Source of the DNA: Myxococcales bacterium
GTDB taxonomy: Bacteria; Myxococcota_A; UBA9160; SMWR01
Direction of reading: 5' to 3'
Assembly (NCBI GenBank): GCA_029881215.1
Contig: JAOUNA010000002.1
Location: 1 to 52,943, forward strand
DNA length: 52,943 nt
The notes under the pieces were generated by a model. It worked only from the letters and a program-made list of their open reading frames with translations, did no database searches and was not told where the DNA came from. The translations under genes were made by a program, and so were the position numbers. Shown piece by piece: positions 33,355 to 40,929 of this stretch (position 1 is its first letter; each line of letters opens with the position of its first letter).

Positions 33355-35127
33355 CTAGATTCCCACCGGTTGGCTGTCGACCGCGAGGTCTGCGAGCACC
33401 GAGGCGGAAAGATATCCCCGCTCGGTCCAGCCGCGGGCGAGATTGTAGCTGCGAATCATCTCCTGGAGGCATTCGCGCGTGAGGCGCGCGCCGTCGGCCG
33501 TGCCGTCGGGGAGCGACTCCGAGAGAAAGCGCTCCGGGAGCGCGTCGTCCTCGGGCTTCCAGCCTTCGCGGATGTTGAACGACTTGCGCAGGCTGACGAT
33601 GCGCCGCGCGATCCCCTGGAGCTCGGCGGCGCTGACATCCCATCCCACGACGGCTTGCAGCAGCTCCGCCGTGTCCGCGTAGAAATCCTCGAAGACGCCG
33701 CGCAGGAACTTGCAGAGGATGAGCGAGTCGATCAACGCCGCCCGATCCTCCGTTTCGAGCGCGAGCTGCGCGGCCCGCGCGTCCCCGTGCAGGCGGTCCA
33801 CGCGATCCGAGAAATCGAGCTCGTAGGCGCCACTCCTGTTGTGATCCGCCCCGCGCGTGCCCACCGCAAAGCCGAGCGCCATCGTCTGCAACGCACGGGG
33901 CTCGTATCCCGGAATTTCGAGTCCCTTCACCTGCGGCGCAAAGTCGAGGCTGCCGCGACCGACCTGGATCGCTGCGCGGCGCGAGCCTTCCGCGAGGAGA
34001 TCGCCCAGCCCGCGCCGCTGCGCGATGTCGTCGAGCAGCGCGAGCAGCCCCGCACCGTCGCCAAAGCGCGGCGCTTCGGGCAGGTAGCCGCGCTCGCCGC
34101 ACTCCATCGCGAATGCGATGGTGCCGCCGGCCGAAACGGTGTCGAGGCCGAGTTCGTCGCAGCGCCGCGATGCGGCCAGCACGGCGTCTGCGTCCGAGAC
34201 GCCACAGAGGGAGCCCAGCGCGAAGAGGTTCTCGTACTCGATCCGCGTCCTGTCGGTCCTGTTGAAGCCGTAGATGTGCGTGCAGCCGATGGTGCAGCTC
34301 GCGCACGTCGATCGAGCCCGCTCGCGCGCGCTCTGCAGGTCCTCGGCCGCGAGCGCCTCCGCGCCGGCAAAGCTGCCGCTCTGAAAGTTTCGCGTGGGAA
34401 GCGCGGCAATCCGGTTGAACGCCATCAGATTCGCCACCGTGCCGAGCTCTCGGTACTTGGCGGTCTCGGGGCCGAGCGAGCGCCGGGACAGCTCCCGCGC
34501 GAGACGCGCGACCCGCTCCGGATCCGCGACGGGCGTGACCTGCTCGCCGTCGACCACGAGGGCCTTGAGACGCTTGGCGCCCATGACGGCGCCGAGACCT
34601 CCGCGGCCCGCGTGGCGCCCGTCGTTCGAGATCGTCGCGAAGCGCACGCCGTTCTCGCCCGCCACACCGATCGCCGCCACGCGCCCGTGAGGGGCGAGCG
34701 CCTCCGCCGCCTCCCGGGCGGAGCACCCCCACAGCGACGTCGGGCGCAGCGCGCCATTCACGAGCTCCGAAGGCTGCGCACAGCGGCCGACCAGCACGAT
34801 GGCGTCGACGCCGCTGCGCTTGCCGGCGATCGCGAAATGCGAGCCCGAGAGGCCGTCGCTGACGAATCCCGTGAGCGGCGACTTCCCCACCACCGCGAGC
34901 TTCGCGGAGGTCGTGAGCGGCGTGCCGACCAGGGGCGAGAAGCAGAAGATCAGGGGCGCCTCCGGAGACAGCGGATCCACGCGCGGCGGCGCCTCGCGGT
35001 GCAGCAGCCAGGCGCCCAGCCCCACGCCCCCCAGATGTCGGCGCAACACCGACTCGGGCAGCGGAAGGATTTCCTGGCGGCCCGTGGTCAGATCGAATCG
35101 CGCGTAGCGACCGTGGAATCCGTACAC
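33355..35127 (-). CDS. aor: Aldehyde:ferredoxin oxidoreductase (tungsten family)
   Basis: 590 residues from GTG 35127. AOR family: N-terminal cofactor domain (ARFDLTTGRQEI, then KSPLTGFVSDGLSG), 4Fe-4S ligands Cys275-x2-Cys278-x3-Cys282 with the late fourth Cys in LIDSLILCKF, and RGADHNRSGAY. These enzymes carry a tungsto-bispyranopterin and interconvert aldehydes and carboxylic acids. It starts three bases after the MobA-MoaD stop and ends four bases before fdsA, so it is embedded in the formate dehydrogenase operon. Its electrons could reach NAD through the neighbouring diaphorase, or formate electrons could reduce acids. Substrate unknown; archaeal-type AOR, BamB-type or AorB-type cannot be separated here. 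Confidence 0.9.
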   Translation of the reverse strand: MYGFHGRYARFDLTTGRQEILPLPESVLRRHLGGVGLGAWLLHREAPPRVDPLSPEAPLIFCFSPLVGTPLTTSAKLAVVGKSPLTGFVSDGLSGSHFAIAGKRSGVDAIVLVGRCAQPSELVNGALRPTSLWGCSAREAAEALAPHGRVAAIGVAGENGVRFATISNDGRHAGRGGLGAVMGAKRLKALVVDGEQVTPVADPERVARLARELSRRSLGPETAKYRELGTVANLMAFNRIAALPTRNFQSGSFAGAEALAAEDLQSARERARSTCASCTIGCTHIYGFNRTDRTRIEYENLFALGSLCGVSDADAVLAASRRCDELGLDTVSAGGTIAFAMECGERGYLPEAPRFGDGAGLLALLDDIAQRRGLGDLLAEGSRRAAIQVGRGSLDFAPQVKGLEIPGYEPRALQTMALGFAVGTRGADHNRSGAYELDFSDRVDRLHGDARAAQLALETEDRAALIDSLILCKFLRGVFEDFYADTAELLQAVVGWDVSAAELQGIARRIVSLRKSFNIREGWKPEDDALPERFLSESLPDGTADGARLTRECLQEMIRSYNLARGWTERGYLSASVLADLAVDSQPVGI

Positions 35128-35130
35128 GCG

Positions 35131-35946
35131 TCAGCCCCCCACCGACGCATCCATGACGATCACGTGCTCACCGGGTCCGACGGGAATCGAGGCGTCGCGC
35201 ACGAAAGCGCGCGCCTCGATCGACACCAGGAATGGACGAGCGACGCGCTCGCCCTCGAGGAGCTCGAGCGTCGGATGCGCCCGCGACAACACCTCGGCCA
35301 GGGTCCCCACCGGCACCTCGAGCGTGCGGCACCCCATCGCGAGGCGCGCTCGCCCCAGGAACTCGAGCGTCGCGACCGCGTGCTCGTCCTCCTCCCGCAC
35401 CGCCTTCAGATATTCATCCGGCGTATTGAAGCCGCGCAGGGATTGCAGATCCGGCAGCTCGCGCGCCGGCACCCTGCGGTAGTGCAAGGCCTCGAGGAGA
35501 AAGAGCGGCCGCATGCGCCCGGCCAGGATCAGCGCCTCGGCGTGCTCGAGCGCGGCCTTCGGATAGACCGCGGAGAGCGTCTGCACGTAACCGTCCACAT
35601 CGGGCGCCGCGGCACACCCGAAAGCGAGCATCGCCTCGACATAGCGCGGCGTGATGAAGGGTGCATCCGTTGCGCAGACGAACGCGAGATCGCCGCGCAG
35701 ATGCGCCAGACCCTCGCGAATCCCGGCCAACGGCCCGAGTCCCGGCGCGCGATCTCGCACGACGCACGCAGCGAGCGGGGGCAGCCCGTGATCCTTCGAA
35801 GCGACGACGATCACCTCGCCCACGACCTGGCGCAGGATTTCGACGACGTGCGCGACGAGGGGCCGATCGCGCCAGGGAAGCCACGCCTTGTCCCTCCCCA
35901 TGCGGGAGGATCTGCCTCCGCACAATACGATGCCTGCCGCGGTCAC
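35131..35946 (-). CDS. Fusion of molybdenum cofactor guanylyltransferase (MobA) and MoaD-like sulfur carrier
   Basis: 271 residues from GTG 35946, four bases after the fdsB stop. Residues 1-185 are MobA-like: GIVLCGGRSSRMGRDKAWL, VRDRAPGLGPLAGI and ATDAPFITPRYVE; it attaches GMP to molybdopterin to give MGD. Residues 191-271 are a ubiquitin-like MoaD domain: ATLEFLGRARLAMG, then RTLEVPVGTLAEVLSRAHP, ending DASVGG. The Gly-Gly at the exact C-terminus is what MoaD needs for adenylation by MoeB and thiocarboxylate formation. So a late cofactor step and the early sulfur donor are joined. Position between the two metal-enzyme genes fits a dedicated cofactor supply. The frame is open further upstream, but that part overlaps fdsB. 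Confidence 0.82.
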   Translation of the reverse strand: MTAAGIVLCGGRSSRMGRDKAWLPWRDRPLVAHVVEILRQVVGEVIVVASKDHGLPPLAACVVRDRAPGLGPLAGIREGLAHLRGDLAFVCATDAPFITPRYVEAMLAFGCAAAPDVDGYVQTLSAVYPKAALEHAEALILAGRMRPLFLLEALHYRRVPARELPDLQSLRGFNTPDEYLKAVREEDEHAVATLEFLGRARLAMGCRTLEVPVGTLAEVLSRAHPTLELLEGERVARPFLVSIEARAFVRDASIPVGPGEHVIVMDASVGG

Positions 35947-35950
35947 GGCC

Positions 35951-37549
35951 TCAATCCCGTCGGACCCGCTCGGGAAAGTTGGCGAGAATCGACAGCAGCG
36001 GCCCGAGGGCCACCTGCCCCAGGCCGCAGATGCTGGTGCGGAGCATCGTCGCGTTGAGCTCCTGGAGCAGCGCCCGCGTCTCTTCGCCGACGCCTGCGCC
36101 CGACTCGAGCAGCTTGACCGCCTTCTCGGATCCGACGCGACAGGGCACACACTTGCCACACGACTCGTTGCGGAAGAAGCGCGTCACATTGCAGCCGACC
36201 TCGATGAGATCGTGCCCTTCCGCGATGAAGACGGCCGCTCCGGAGCCCAGCATCGAACCCGCATCCGCGAGCGTCTTGAAATCGATCGGCACGTCCAGGC
36301 AATCCGGCGGCAGGAAGTTGCTGGAGGCGCCGCCCGGCGCGATCGCCGCCAGCGGCCTGCCCCCGCGCATGCCGCCGCAGCGCTCGAGCAGCTCCCCGAG
36401 CGTCGTCCCGAATGGAACGAGCGCCACGCCCGGCTCGGCGACGTGTCCGCTGACGCTGATGAACTTGTGCCCCGCGAACCCGCGCTTGCCGAGCGAACGC
36501 CACCACTCCACGCCCCGGCCCAGGATTCCGGTCGCGTGCGCGAAGGTCTCGACATTGTTGATCAGCGTCGGCTGGCCGAAGAGGCCCACCGTCCCGGGGA
36601 AGGGCGGTTTGTTGCGCGGCTCTCCGCGGCGACCCTCCATGCACTCGAGCAGCGCCGACTCCTCGCCGAGGATGTAACCGCCGGGCGAGACGAAGATGTC
36701 GATGTCGAAATCGAAATCGCTGCCGAAGATCCCGGCGCCGAGCGCGCCCCGCGCGCGCGCCTCCGCGAGGGCCACTTCGAGCGCGCGGCGCTCCGGCGCG
36801 TACTCGTGCCGGATGAAGACGAAGCCCCGCTCGGCACCGACGCAGTGGCCCGCGAGCGCCATGCCTTCGAGCACGAGATGGGGCAGATCCCGGAGGATCT
36901 CGCGATCCTTGAAGCTCCCCGGCTCGCTCTCGTCCGCGTTGCAGATGACGTACTTCGGCAGCGCCGCTTCGCCCGCCACCAGCGCCCACTTGCGACCGGT
37001 GGGAAAGCCGGCGCCACCCATGCCGCGCAGACCCGCATCTTCGAGCGCGCCGATCGATGCCGATCGCTCCCGTTTCAGCGCGCTGCGCAGCGTTCCGTAG
37101 CGATCCTGCGCGCTCGAATAGATCTCGGCCAATCCCCAGTCGCGCGGAGCGCGCTCGTCGGCGCGCGTCTGCGGGTGATCGATCGCCTCGAGAATCTCGT
37201 CGGTCCGGTCGAGTCGCAGCACGCGAGGCCCGATCGCCGCAGCCGGCGCCCCGTCGCAGCGACCCAGACACGACACTTCGCAGACTTCCACGTCGTCGCG
37301 GCCCGCGAGCACCCCGCGCAGGCGCGCGGCGCTCGCGCCGCCTTCCGCCAGGGCACAGGCGAGATCGCGACAGACCGCCACCTCGGTGCGCGCCGCAGGC
37401 TTGCGCCGGAAGTGGGGATAGAAAGTCGTGACGCTCTCCAGTCGGTGCAGCGGAACGTTCAAGCGCCGAGCCAGCTCGCGCAGCGCGGCCTCACTCAGCC
37501 AGCCTTCCCGCTCCTGCAGGAGCGTCAGCTCGTGAACGATGGAAAACAC
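35951..37549 (-). CDS. fdsB: Formate dehydrogenase diaphorase subunit, NuoE-NuoF fusion (FdsG+FdsB)
   Basis: 532 residues. Residues 1-125 are thioredoxin-like NuoE with 2Fe-2S ligands (VAVCRDLACAL; VCEVSCLGRCDG). The remainder is NuoF: FMN/NADH site LRGMGGAGFPTGRKW, PGGYILGEESALLECMEG, and 4Fe-4S ligands ESCGKCVPCRVG with TSICGLGQVA. It passes electrons between FdsA and NAD. The start is GTG 37549, since GGAGG is six bases upstream; the TTG at 37555 directly abuts that site and is too close. First gene of the operon, with a good promoter in the AT-rich gap before it. Confidence 0.93.
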   Translation of the reverse strand: MFSIVHELTLLQEREGWLSEAALRELARRLNVPLHRLESVTTFYPHFRRKPAARTEVAVCRDLACALAEGGASAARLRGVLAGRDDVEVCEVSCLGRCDGAPAAAIGPRVLRLDRTDEILEAIDHPQTRADERAPRDWGLAEIYSSAQDRYGTLRSALKRERSASIGALEDAGLRGMGGAGFPTGRKWALVAGEAALPKYVICNADESEPGSFKDREILRDLPHLVLEGMALAGHCVGAERGFVFIRHEYAPERRALEVALAEARARGALGAGIFGSDFDFDIDIFVSPGGYILGEESALLECMEGRRGEPRNKPPFPGTVGLFGQPTLINNVETFAHATGILGRGVEWWRSLGKRGFAGHKFISVSGHVAEPGVALVPFGTTLGELLERCGGMRGGRPLAAIAPGGASSNFLPPDCLDVPIDFKTLADAGSMLGSGAAVFIAEGHDLIEVGCNVTRFFRNESCGKCVPCRVGSEKAVKLLESGAGVGEETRALLQELNATMLRTSICGLGQVALGPLLSILANFPERVRRD

Positions 37550-37555
37550 CCGCAA

Positions 37556-37560
37556 CCTCC
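37556..37560 (-). promoter_or_regulatory. Shine-Dalgarno that decides the fdsB start
   Basis: GGAGG on the minus strand, six bases before GTG 37549 and zero bases before the competing TTG 37555. This supports the GTG. Confidence 0.7.
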
Positions 37561-37568
37561 TGAATTGT

Positions 37569-37601
37569 CTTATCTTATATCTTCTGCGGCGGAAAACACA
37601 A
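37569..37601 (-). promoter_or_regulatory. Promoter and possible regulator site of the fds/aor operon
   Basis: On the minus strand TTGTGT (37596-37601), 16 bases, then TATAAG (37574-37579). Tandem 5-bp repeats CTTAT-CTTAT (37569-37578, plus strand), followed by CTTC, overlap the -10 and could bind a regulator. This is the most AT-rich stretch in the window. The leader would be short, about 20 bases. Confidence 0.5.
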
Positions 37602-37769
37602 AGACGTTCTCGGGCAATCTCGAGGGCGAATCGGACAAAGGGAAGTGCGGGGCCTTTGCCCAGGTCGCTTCCGCTGGAATCGAAGCGCGTGACGCGCCCC
37701 CGGCCCGCGTACGCCGGACGCTGCGCGCCCGTTGCTGCAATCTAGCCGCCGCGTGCGCCGCGCGTCACA

Positions 37770-38618
37770 ATGCGGGCGCGCATGGCCATCCGCCTCCTCG
37801 CTCTCGATCTCGACGGCACCGCGCTGGATGCTCACGGTGCGCTCACCGGCTCCGTGCGCGCAGCGGTGGCGGCGGTGCGCAGGCGCGGCATCCGCGTGAT
37901 CCTCTGCACGGGGAGGCGATTCCGCACCGCCCTCCCGATCGCAGAGCTCTTGCATCTCACCGGCCCCATCGTGGTGAACAACGGCGTTCTCGTGAAGGAG
38001 ATCGAGAGCGGAGCGACGCTGCAGCACGCGTATCTGCCACGCGGCGTCTACGGCGAGGTCTTGGCCCTGGTGCGCACCATGGGCCCGCCGCTCGTCTATG
38101 TGGACGCCTATCACGAGCGGCGCGACATGCTGACGGAACGGATCGATCAGGCGCATCCGTTCCAGCGGGAGTACCTGTCGGAAAACGGCGAATTCTGCGA
38201 TGTCGTCGACGACCTGGCCGTCGCGGCGCCGGAAGAGATCATCATGCTGAGCGCGATGGCGGACGAGGCGACGCTCGGCGACCTGCGCGCGCGCGCCCAA
38301 GCCGCACTGGGCGAGCGCGTCAAGACCCACGCGCTCATGAACAAGAACTATCGCGGCCAGATCCTCGAGTTCCTGTCACCGGGCTCGGGCAAGTGGCCCG
38401 CGCTCGCCCGCATCGCCCGTGCCGGCGGCATCGCAGTCGAAGAGATCGCCTGCGTCGGCGACGACTGGAACGACGTCGAGATGATCCGGCACGCCGGTCT
38501 CGGCATCGCCATGGGCAATGCCGTCGAACCCGCCAAGCAGGCCGCCGCGCTGATCGTGCGCAGCAACGCAGAGGGCGGCGTCGTCGAGGCGCTCGAGCGC
38601 GTGCTGCTCCACGCCTGA
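37770..38618 (+). CDS. HAD-superfamily Cof-type phosphatase
   Basis: 282 residues from ATG 37770 (ATG 37782 also possible; neither has a Shine-Dalgarno). HAD motif I LLALDLDGTALD, motif II VILCTGRRF, motif III Lys in SGSGKWPALARIA-like PGSGKWPAL, and motif IV CVGDDWNDVEMI. The large C2 cap between motifs II and III marks the Cof/SupH group that dephosphorylates sugar phosphates, FMN or similar metabolites. It is divergent from the fds operon and convergent with the CoA transferase gene. Substrate unknown. Confidence 0.88.
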   Translation: MRARMAIRLLALDLDGTALDAHGALTGSVRAAVAAVRRRGIRVILCTGRRFRTALPIAELLHLTGPIVVNNGVLVKEIESGATLQHAYLPRGVYGEVLALVRTMGPPLVYVDAYHERRDMLTERIDQAHPFQREYLSENGEFCDVVDDLAVAAPEEIIMLSAMADEATLGDLRARAQAALGERVKTHALMNKNYRGQILEFLSPGSGKWPALARIARAGGIAVEEIACVGDDWNDVEMIRHAGLGIAMGNAVEPAKQAAALIVRSNAEGGVVEALERVLLHA

Positions 38619-38639
38619 AGAGGCGGCGCGCTGCAGCGC

Positions 38640-39860
38640 CTAACGGGGTCCGGCGACGACGCCGTCGTCGTGGAGCTTGCCCACATCCGCCTCGCTCATG
38701 CCGAGGATCGAGAGCAGGATCTCGTCCGTGTCTTCGCCGATCGCCGGCGCGTGCTCGGGGTGGACGCGGGAACACGCGTTGAACTCGAGCGGTGATCCGG
38801 GTGCGAGATAGCTGCCGATTCCGGGCTGCTCGATCATCTCGAACATGGGGTTCTCGGTGGAGCAGTCGGGATCCTTCTCGACCACCTCCCGGATCGTCCG
38901 GTATTGCGACCAGCAGACGCGATTGGCGTCGAAGATCTCGCGGATCTCGGCGAGCCTGCGCGTCTCGAACCACGGCTCGAAGACCCTCGCGATCTCGCGG
39001 CGCGCGAGGAAGCGATCGCCCTCCATGGAGAAATTCAGACCCAGGCGCTTCTGCAGCGCGTCGAGCTCAGCCGCCGCGCCGGTCGCCTTGACCAGACTGG
39101 CCCACTGACTGCGCGTCAATCCGACGACCATGACGCGCTTCTCGTCGAGCGTCTCGAAGTCCCGCCCGAAGGCGCCGTACAGATAGTTGCCGTCCCGCGC
39201 GCGATCCGAGTCGTTGATCATCACCTCGGCGATCTTGCCGAGATTCCCCAGCATGGCGAGCGCCACGTCGTGGAGGGCGACCTTCACGAACTGTCCCTCG
39301 CCCGTGAGGCGCCTGTGCCGCTCCGCCGCGAGCAGGGCGACTACGGCGAGGTTTCCCGTGATCGCATCCCAGGCGGGCAGCATGTGGTTCACCGGCCGCG
39401 GATCCTCCTTGGGTCCGGTGATGGCGGGCAGGCCCACGGCAGGATTGACGGTGTAATCCACCTGCGAGCTGCCGTCTCTGCGGCCCGTCAGGTTCACCAT
39501 CACGAGATCTCCGCGCCGCTGCTTGAGGCGCTTGTAATCGAGCCATCCGCGGGCGGGAAAATTCGTGATGAACATGCCCGCGTTCTCACCCGGTGCGCAG
39601 ATCAGCGCGGTGAGAATCTCCTGACCCCGCCGAGAGCGGATGTCGACGGCGATCGAGCGCTTCCCCTTGTTGAACCCCGCCCAGAACAAGCTCTTGCCGT
39701 CGCGCGTGACGGGCCAGCGCGTGTAATCGAGTCCACCGCCGATGGGATCGAAGCGGATGACGTCGGCGCCGAGCTGCGTGAGCGTCAGTCCCGCCAGGGG
39801 CATGGCCACGAACGCCGAGCCCTCCACGACACGCATTCCATCGAGCACTGCTTGGGTCAT
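38640..39860 (-). CDS. mct: Mesaconyl-CoA C1-C4 CoA transferase (2-methylfumaryl-CoA isomerase)
   Basis: 406 residues, family III CoA transferase. MTQAVLDGMRVVEGSAFVA and ADVIRFDPIGGGLDYTRWP, FITNFPARGWLDYKRL, VNLTGRRDGSSQVDYTVNP and NYLYGAFGRDFETLD closely follow the Chloroflexus Mct as I remember it. Asp165 (LPAWDAITGN) is at the family's catalytic position. It moves CoA within mesaconate, from C1 to C4. It is last in a minus-strand operon after a CitE-like lyase and a MaoC-type hydratase, which are the enzymes before it in the same pathway. The frame is open upstream of 39860, but homology begins at this ATG. Confidence 0.87.
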   Translation of the reverse strand: MTQAVLDGMRVVEGSAFVAMPLAGLTLTQLGADVIRFDPIGGGLDYTRWPVTRDGKSLFWAGFNKGKRSIAVDIRSRRGQEILTALICAPGENAGMFITNFPARGWLDYKRLKQRRGDLVMVNLTGRRDGSSQVDYTVNPAVGLPAITGPKEDPRPVNHMLPAWDAITGNLAVVALLAAERHRRLTGEGQFVKVALHDVALAMLGNLGKIAEVMINDSDRARDGNYLYGAFGRDFETLDEKRVMVVGLTRSQWASLVKATGAAAELDALQKRLGLNFSMEGDRFLARREIARVFEPWFETRRLAEIREIFDANRVCWSQYRTIREVVEKDPDCSTENPMFEMIEQPGIGSYLAPGSPLEFNACSRVHPEHAPAIGEDTDEILLSILGMSEADVGKLHDDGVVAGPR

Positions 39861-39897
39861 CTGCTGTCTCTCTCCCGACTCCAGTTCTTCAGGGCGC

Positions 39898-40929
39898 TCA
39901 CGCCATCCATCCGACGACACGCCAATCGAGCACCGCCACGTCGTCGCCGGGCGCGGGCGCTTCCGCCCCGCGCTCGGCAAAGACGTGCGCGTGCAGATCG
40001 ACCAGCCCCCCCCCGCTCTCGAGGGCGTGCTTCGCCTCCAGCGCGAACTCCGTGCGCAGCACGTCCCCTTCGAATACCGGTGCCGTGTGATCGCAGCTTC
40101 GCCAGGCCACGAAGGTGACGAGATTGGGGAGCGCGCGCACGATCTGGGACGCGGCGATCGAAATGGTATGACCGCCGTACACGAGGCGTTTCCGGTAGGC
40201 GCTGCCAGCCGCATCCGTGTGTGCGCGCGCGACGTTGAGTGTCATGCGCGCAATCTCGGGCGCGCAGCTCACCGTATCCCGGCCCTCGACTCGGAAGCGC
40301 GCTCCCTCGCGAGCGTCCGCGAAATGGCTGCCGCTGCACCGCTCGCGAAACCGGTCCAGCCGCCAGTCGCGGGGCGCCGCGGCGCGCACCTGATCCATGT
40401 CGAGCTCGGAGGGAATGGCCTCGAACGAATCGGCGTGTCCCGTGCGGGCCTCCGGGTCCCGACACGGAAGCATGGGGCAGCGCCAGAAGTGCAGGACCGT
40501 CTCGCCGTGCTGGTTCTCGACGTGGACTTCGAACACCGCCATGCCGCTCGCCGCCCGTCCCGGCTTGGGCCGGTTCTGTCGCAGCGCGACGATCTTCGTG
40601 GTGGTGCGCAGCGTGTCGCCCAGGAACGCCGGGCGCTGCAACACGAGGCCCCGATAGAAGAGATTGCCCATGACGCGGCCGGAGGGCTCCGTCGTCTGGC
40701 CGATCGCGATGTTGCAGACCAGATTCGGATTCGCCAGCAGTCGCTCCGCTCCGGTCACCGCGCGGGAGAGCTGCGCGTCGAGGGGAAGGCGCAGCCGGTC
40801 CCCGAAGACGGCCTCGTGCAGCGCCGCGTGGCCGCTCGTGAGGGTCACGGCCGGCGCCGCGTCGAAGACCTGGCCGACTTTCAAGTCCTCGAAGTAGGGG
40901 CTGCCGATCTGGAGGGTCTCGTCCCGCAT
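39898..40929 (-). CDS. mch: MaoC-type hydratase, probable beta-methylmalyl-CoA dehydratase/mesaconyl-CoA hydratase
   Basis: 343 residues with two hot-dog domains, as in Mch of the 3-hydroxypropionate bi-cycle: SPYFEDLKVGQVFDAAPAVT, FYRGLVLQRPAFLGDTLRT and TTKIVALRQNRP in the first, and AYRKRLVYGGHTISIA plus APVFEGDVLRTEF in the second. It interconverts beta-methylmalyl-CoA and mesaconyl-C1-CoA. Start ATG 40929 overlaps the stop of the preceding lyase gene by one base, so the two are translationally coupled. The related mesaconyl-C4-CoA hydratase (Meh) has a similar fold; the partner genes favour Mch. A separate Meh is not in the window. Confidence 0.78.
   Translation of the reverse strand: MRDETLQIGSPYFEDLKVGQVFDAAPAVTLTSGHAALHEAVFGDRLRLPLDAQLSRAVTGAERLLANPNLVCNIAIGQTTEPSGRVMGNLFYRGLVLQRPAFLGDTLRTTTKIVALRQNRPKPGRAASGMAVFEVHVENQHGETVLHFWRCPMLPCRDPEARTGHADSFEAIPSELDMDQVRAAAPRDWRLDRFRERCSGSHFADAREGARFRVEGRDTVSCAPEIARMTLNVARAHTDAAGSAYRKRLVYGGHTISIAASQIVRALPNLVTFVAWRSCDHTAPVFEGDVLRTEFALEAKHALESGGGLVDLHAHVFAERGAEAPAPGDDVAVLDWRVVGWMA

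Noticed and set aside
29817-33482. Very long open frame (about 1,220 codons) on the plus strand opposite fdsA
   Set aside because: It is antisense to a gene with complete FDH motifs, lacks any domain, and its Arg/His/Asp-rich composition is what high-GC wobble positions produce. Similar empty long frames oppose the genes at 4.2-7.0, 9.6-12.8, 33.3-38.8 and 50.9-52.9 kb.
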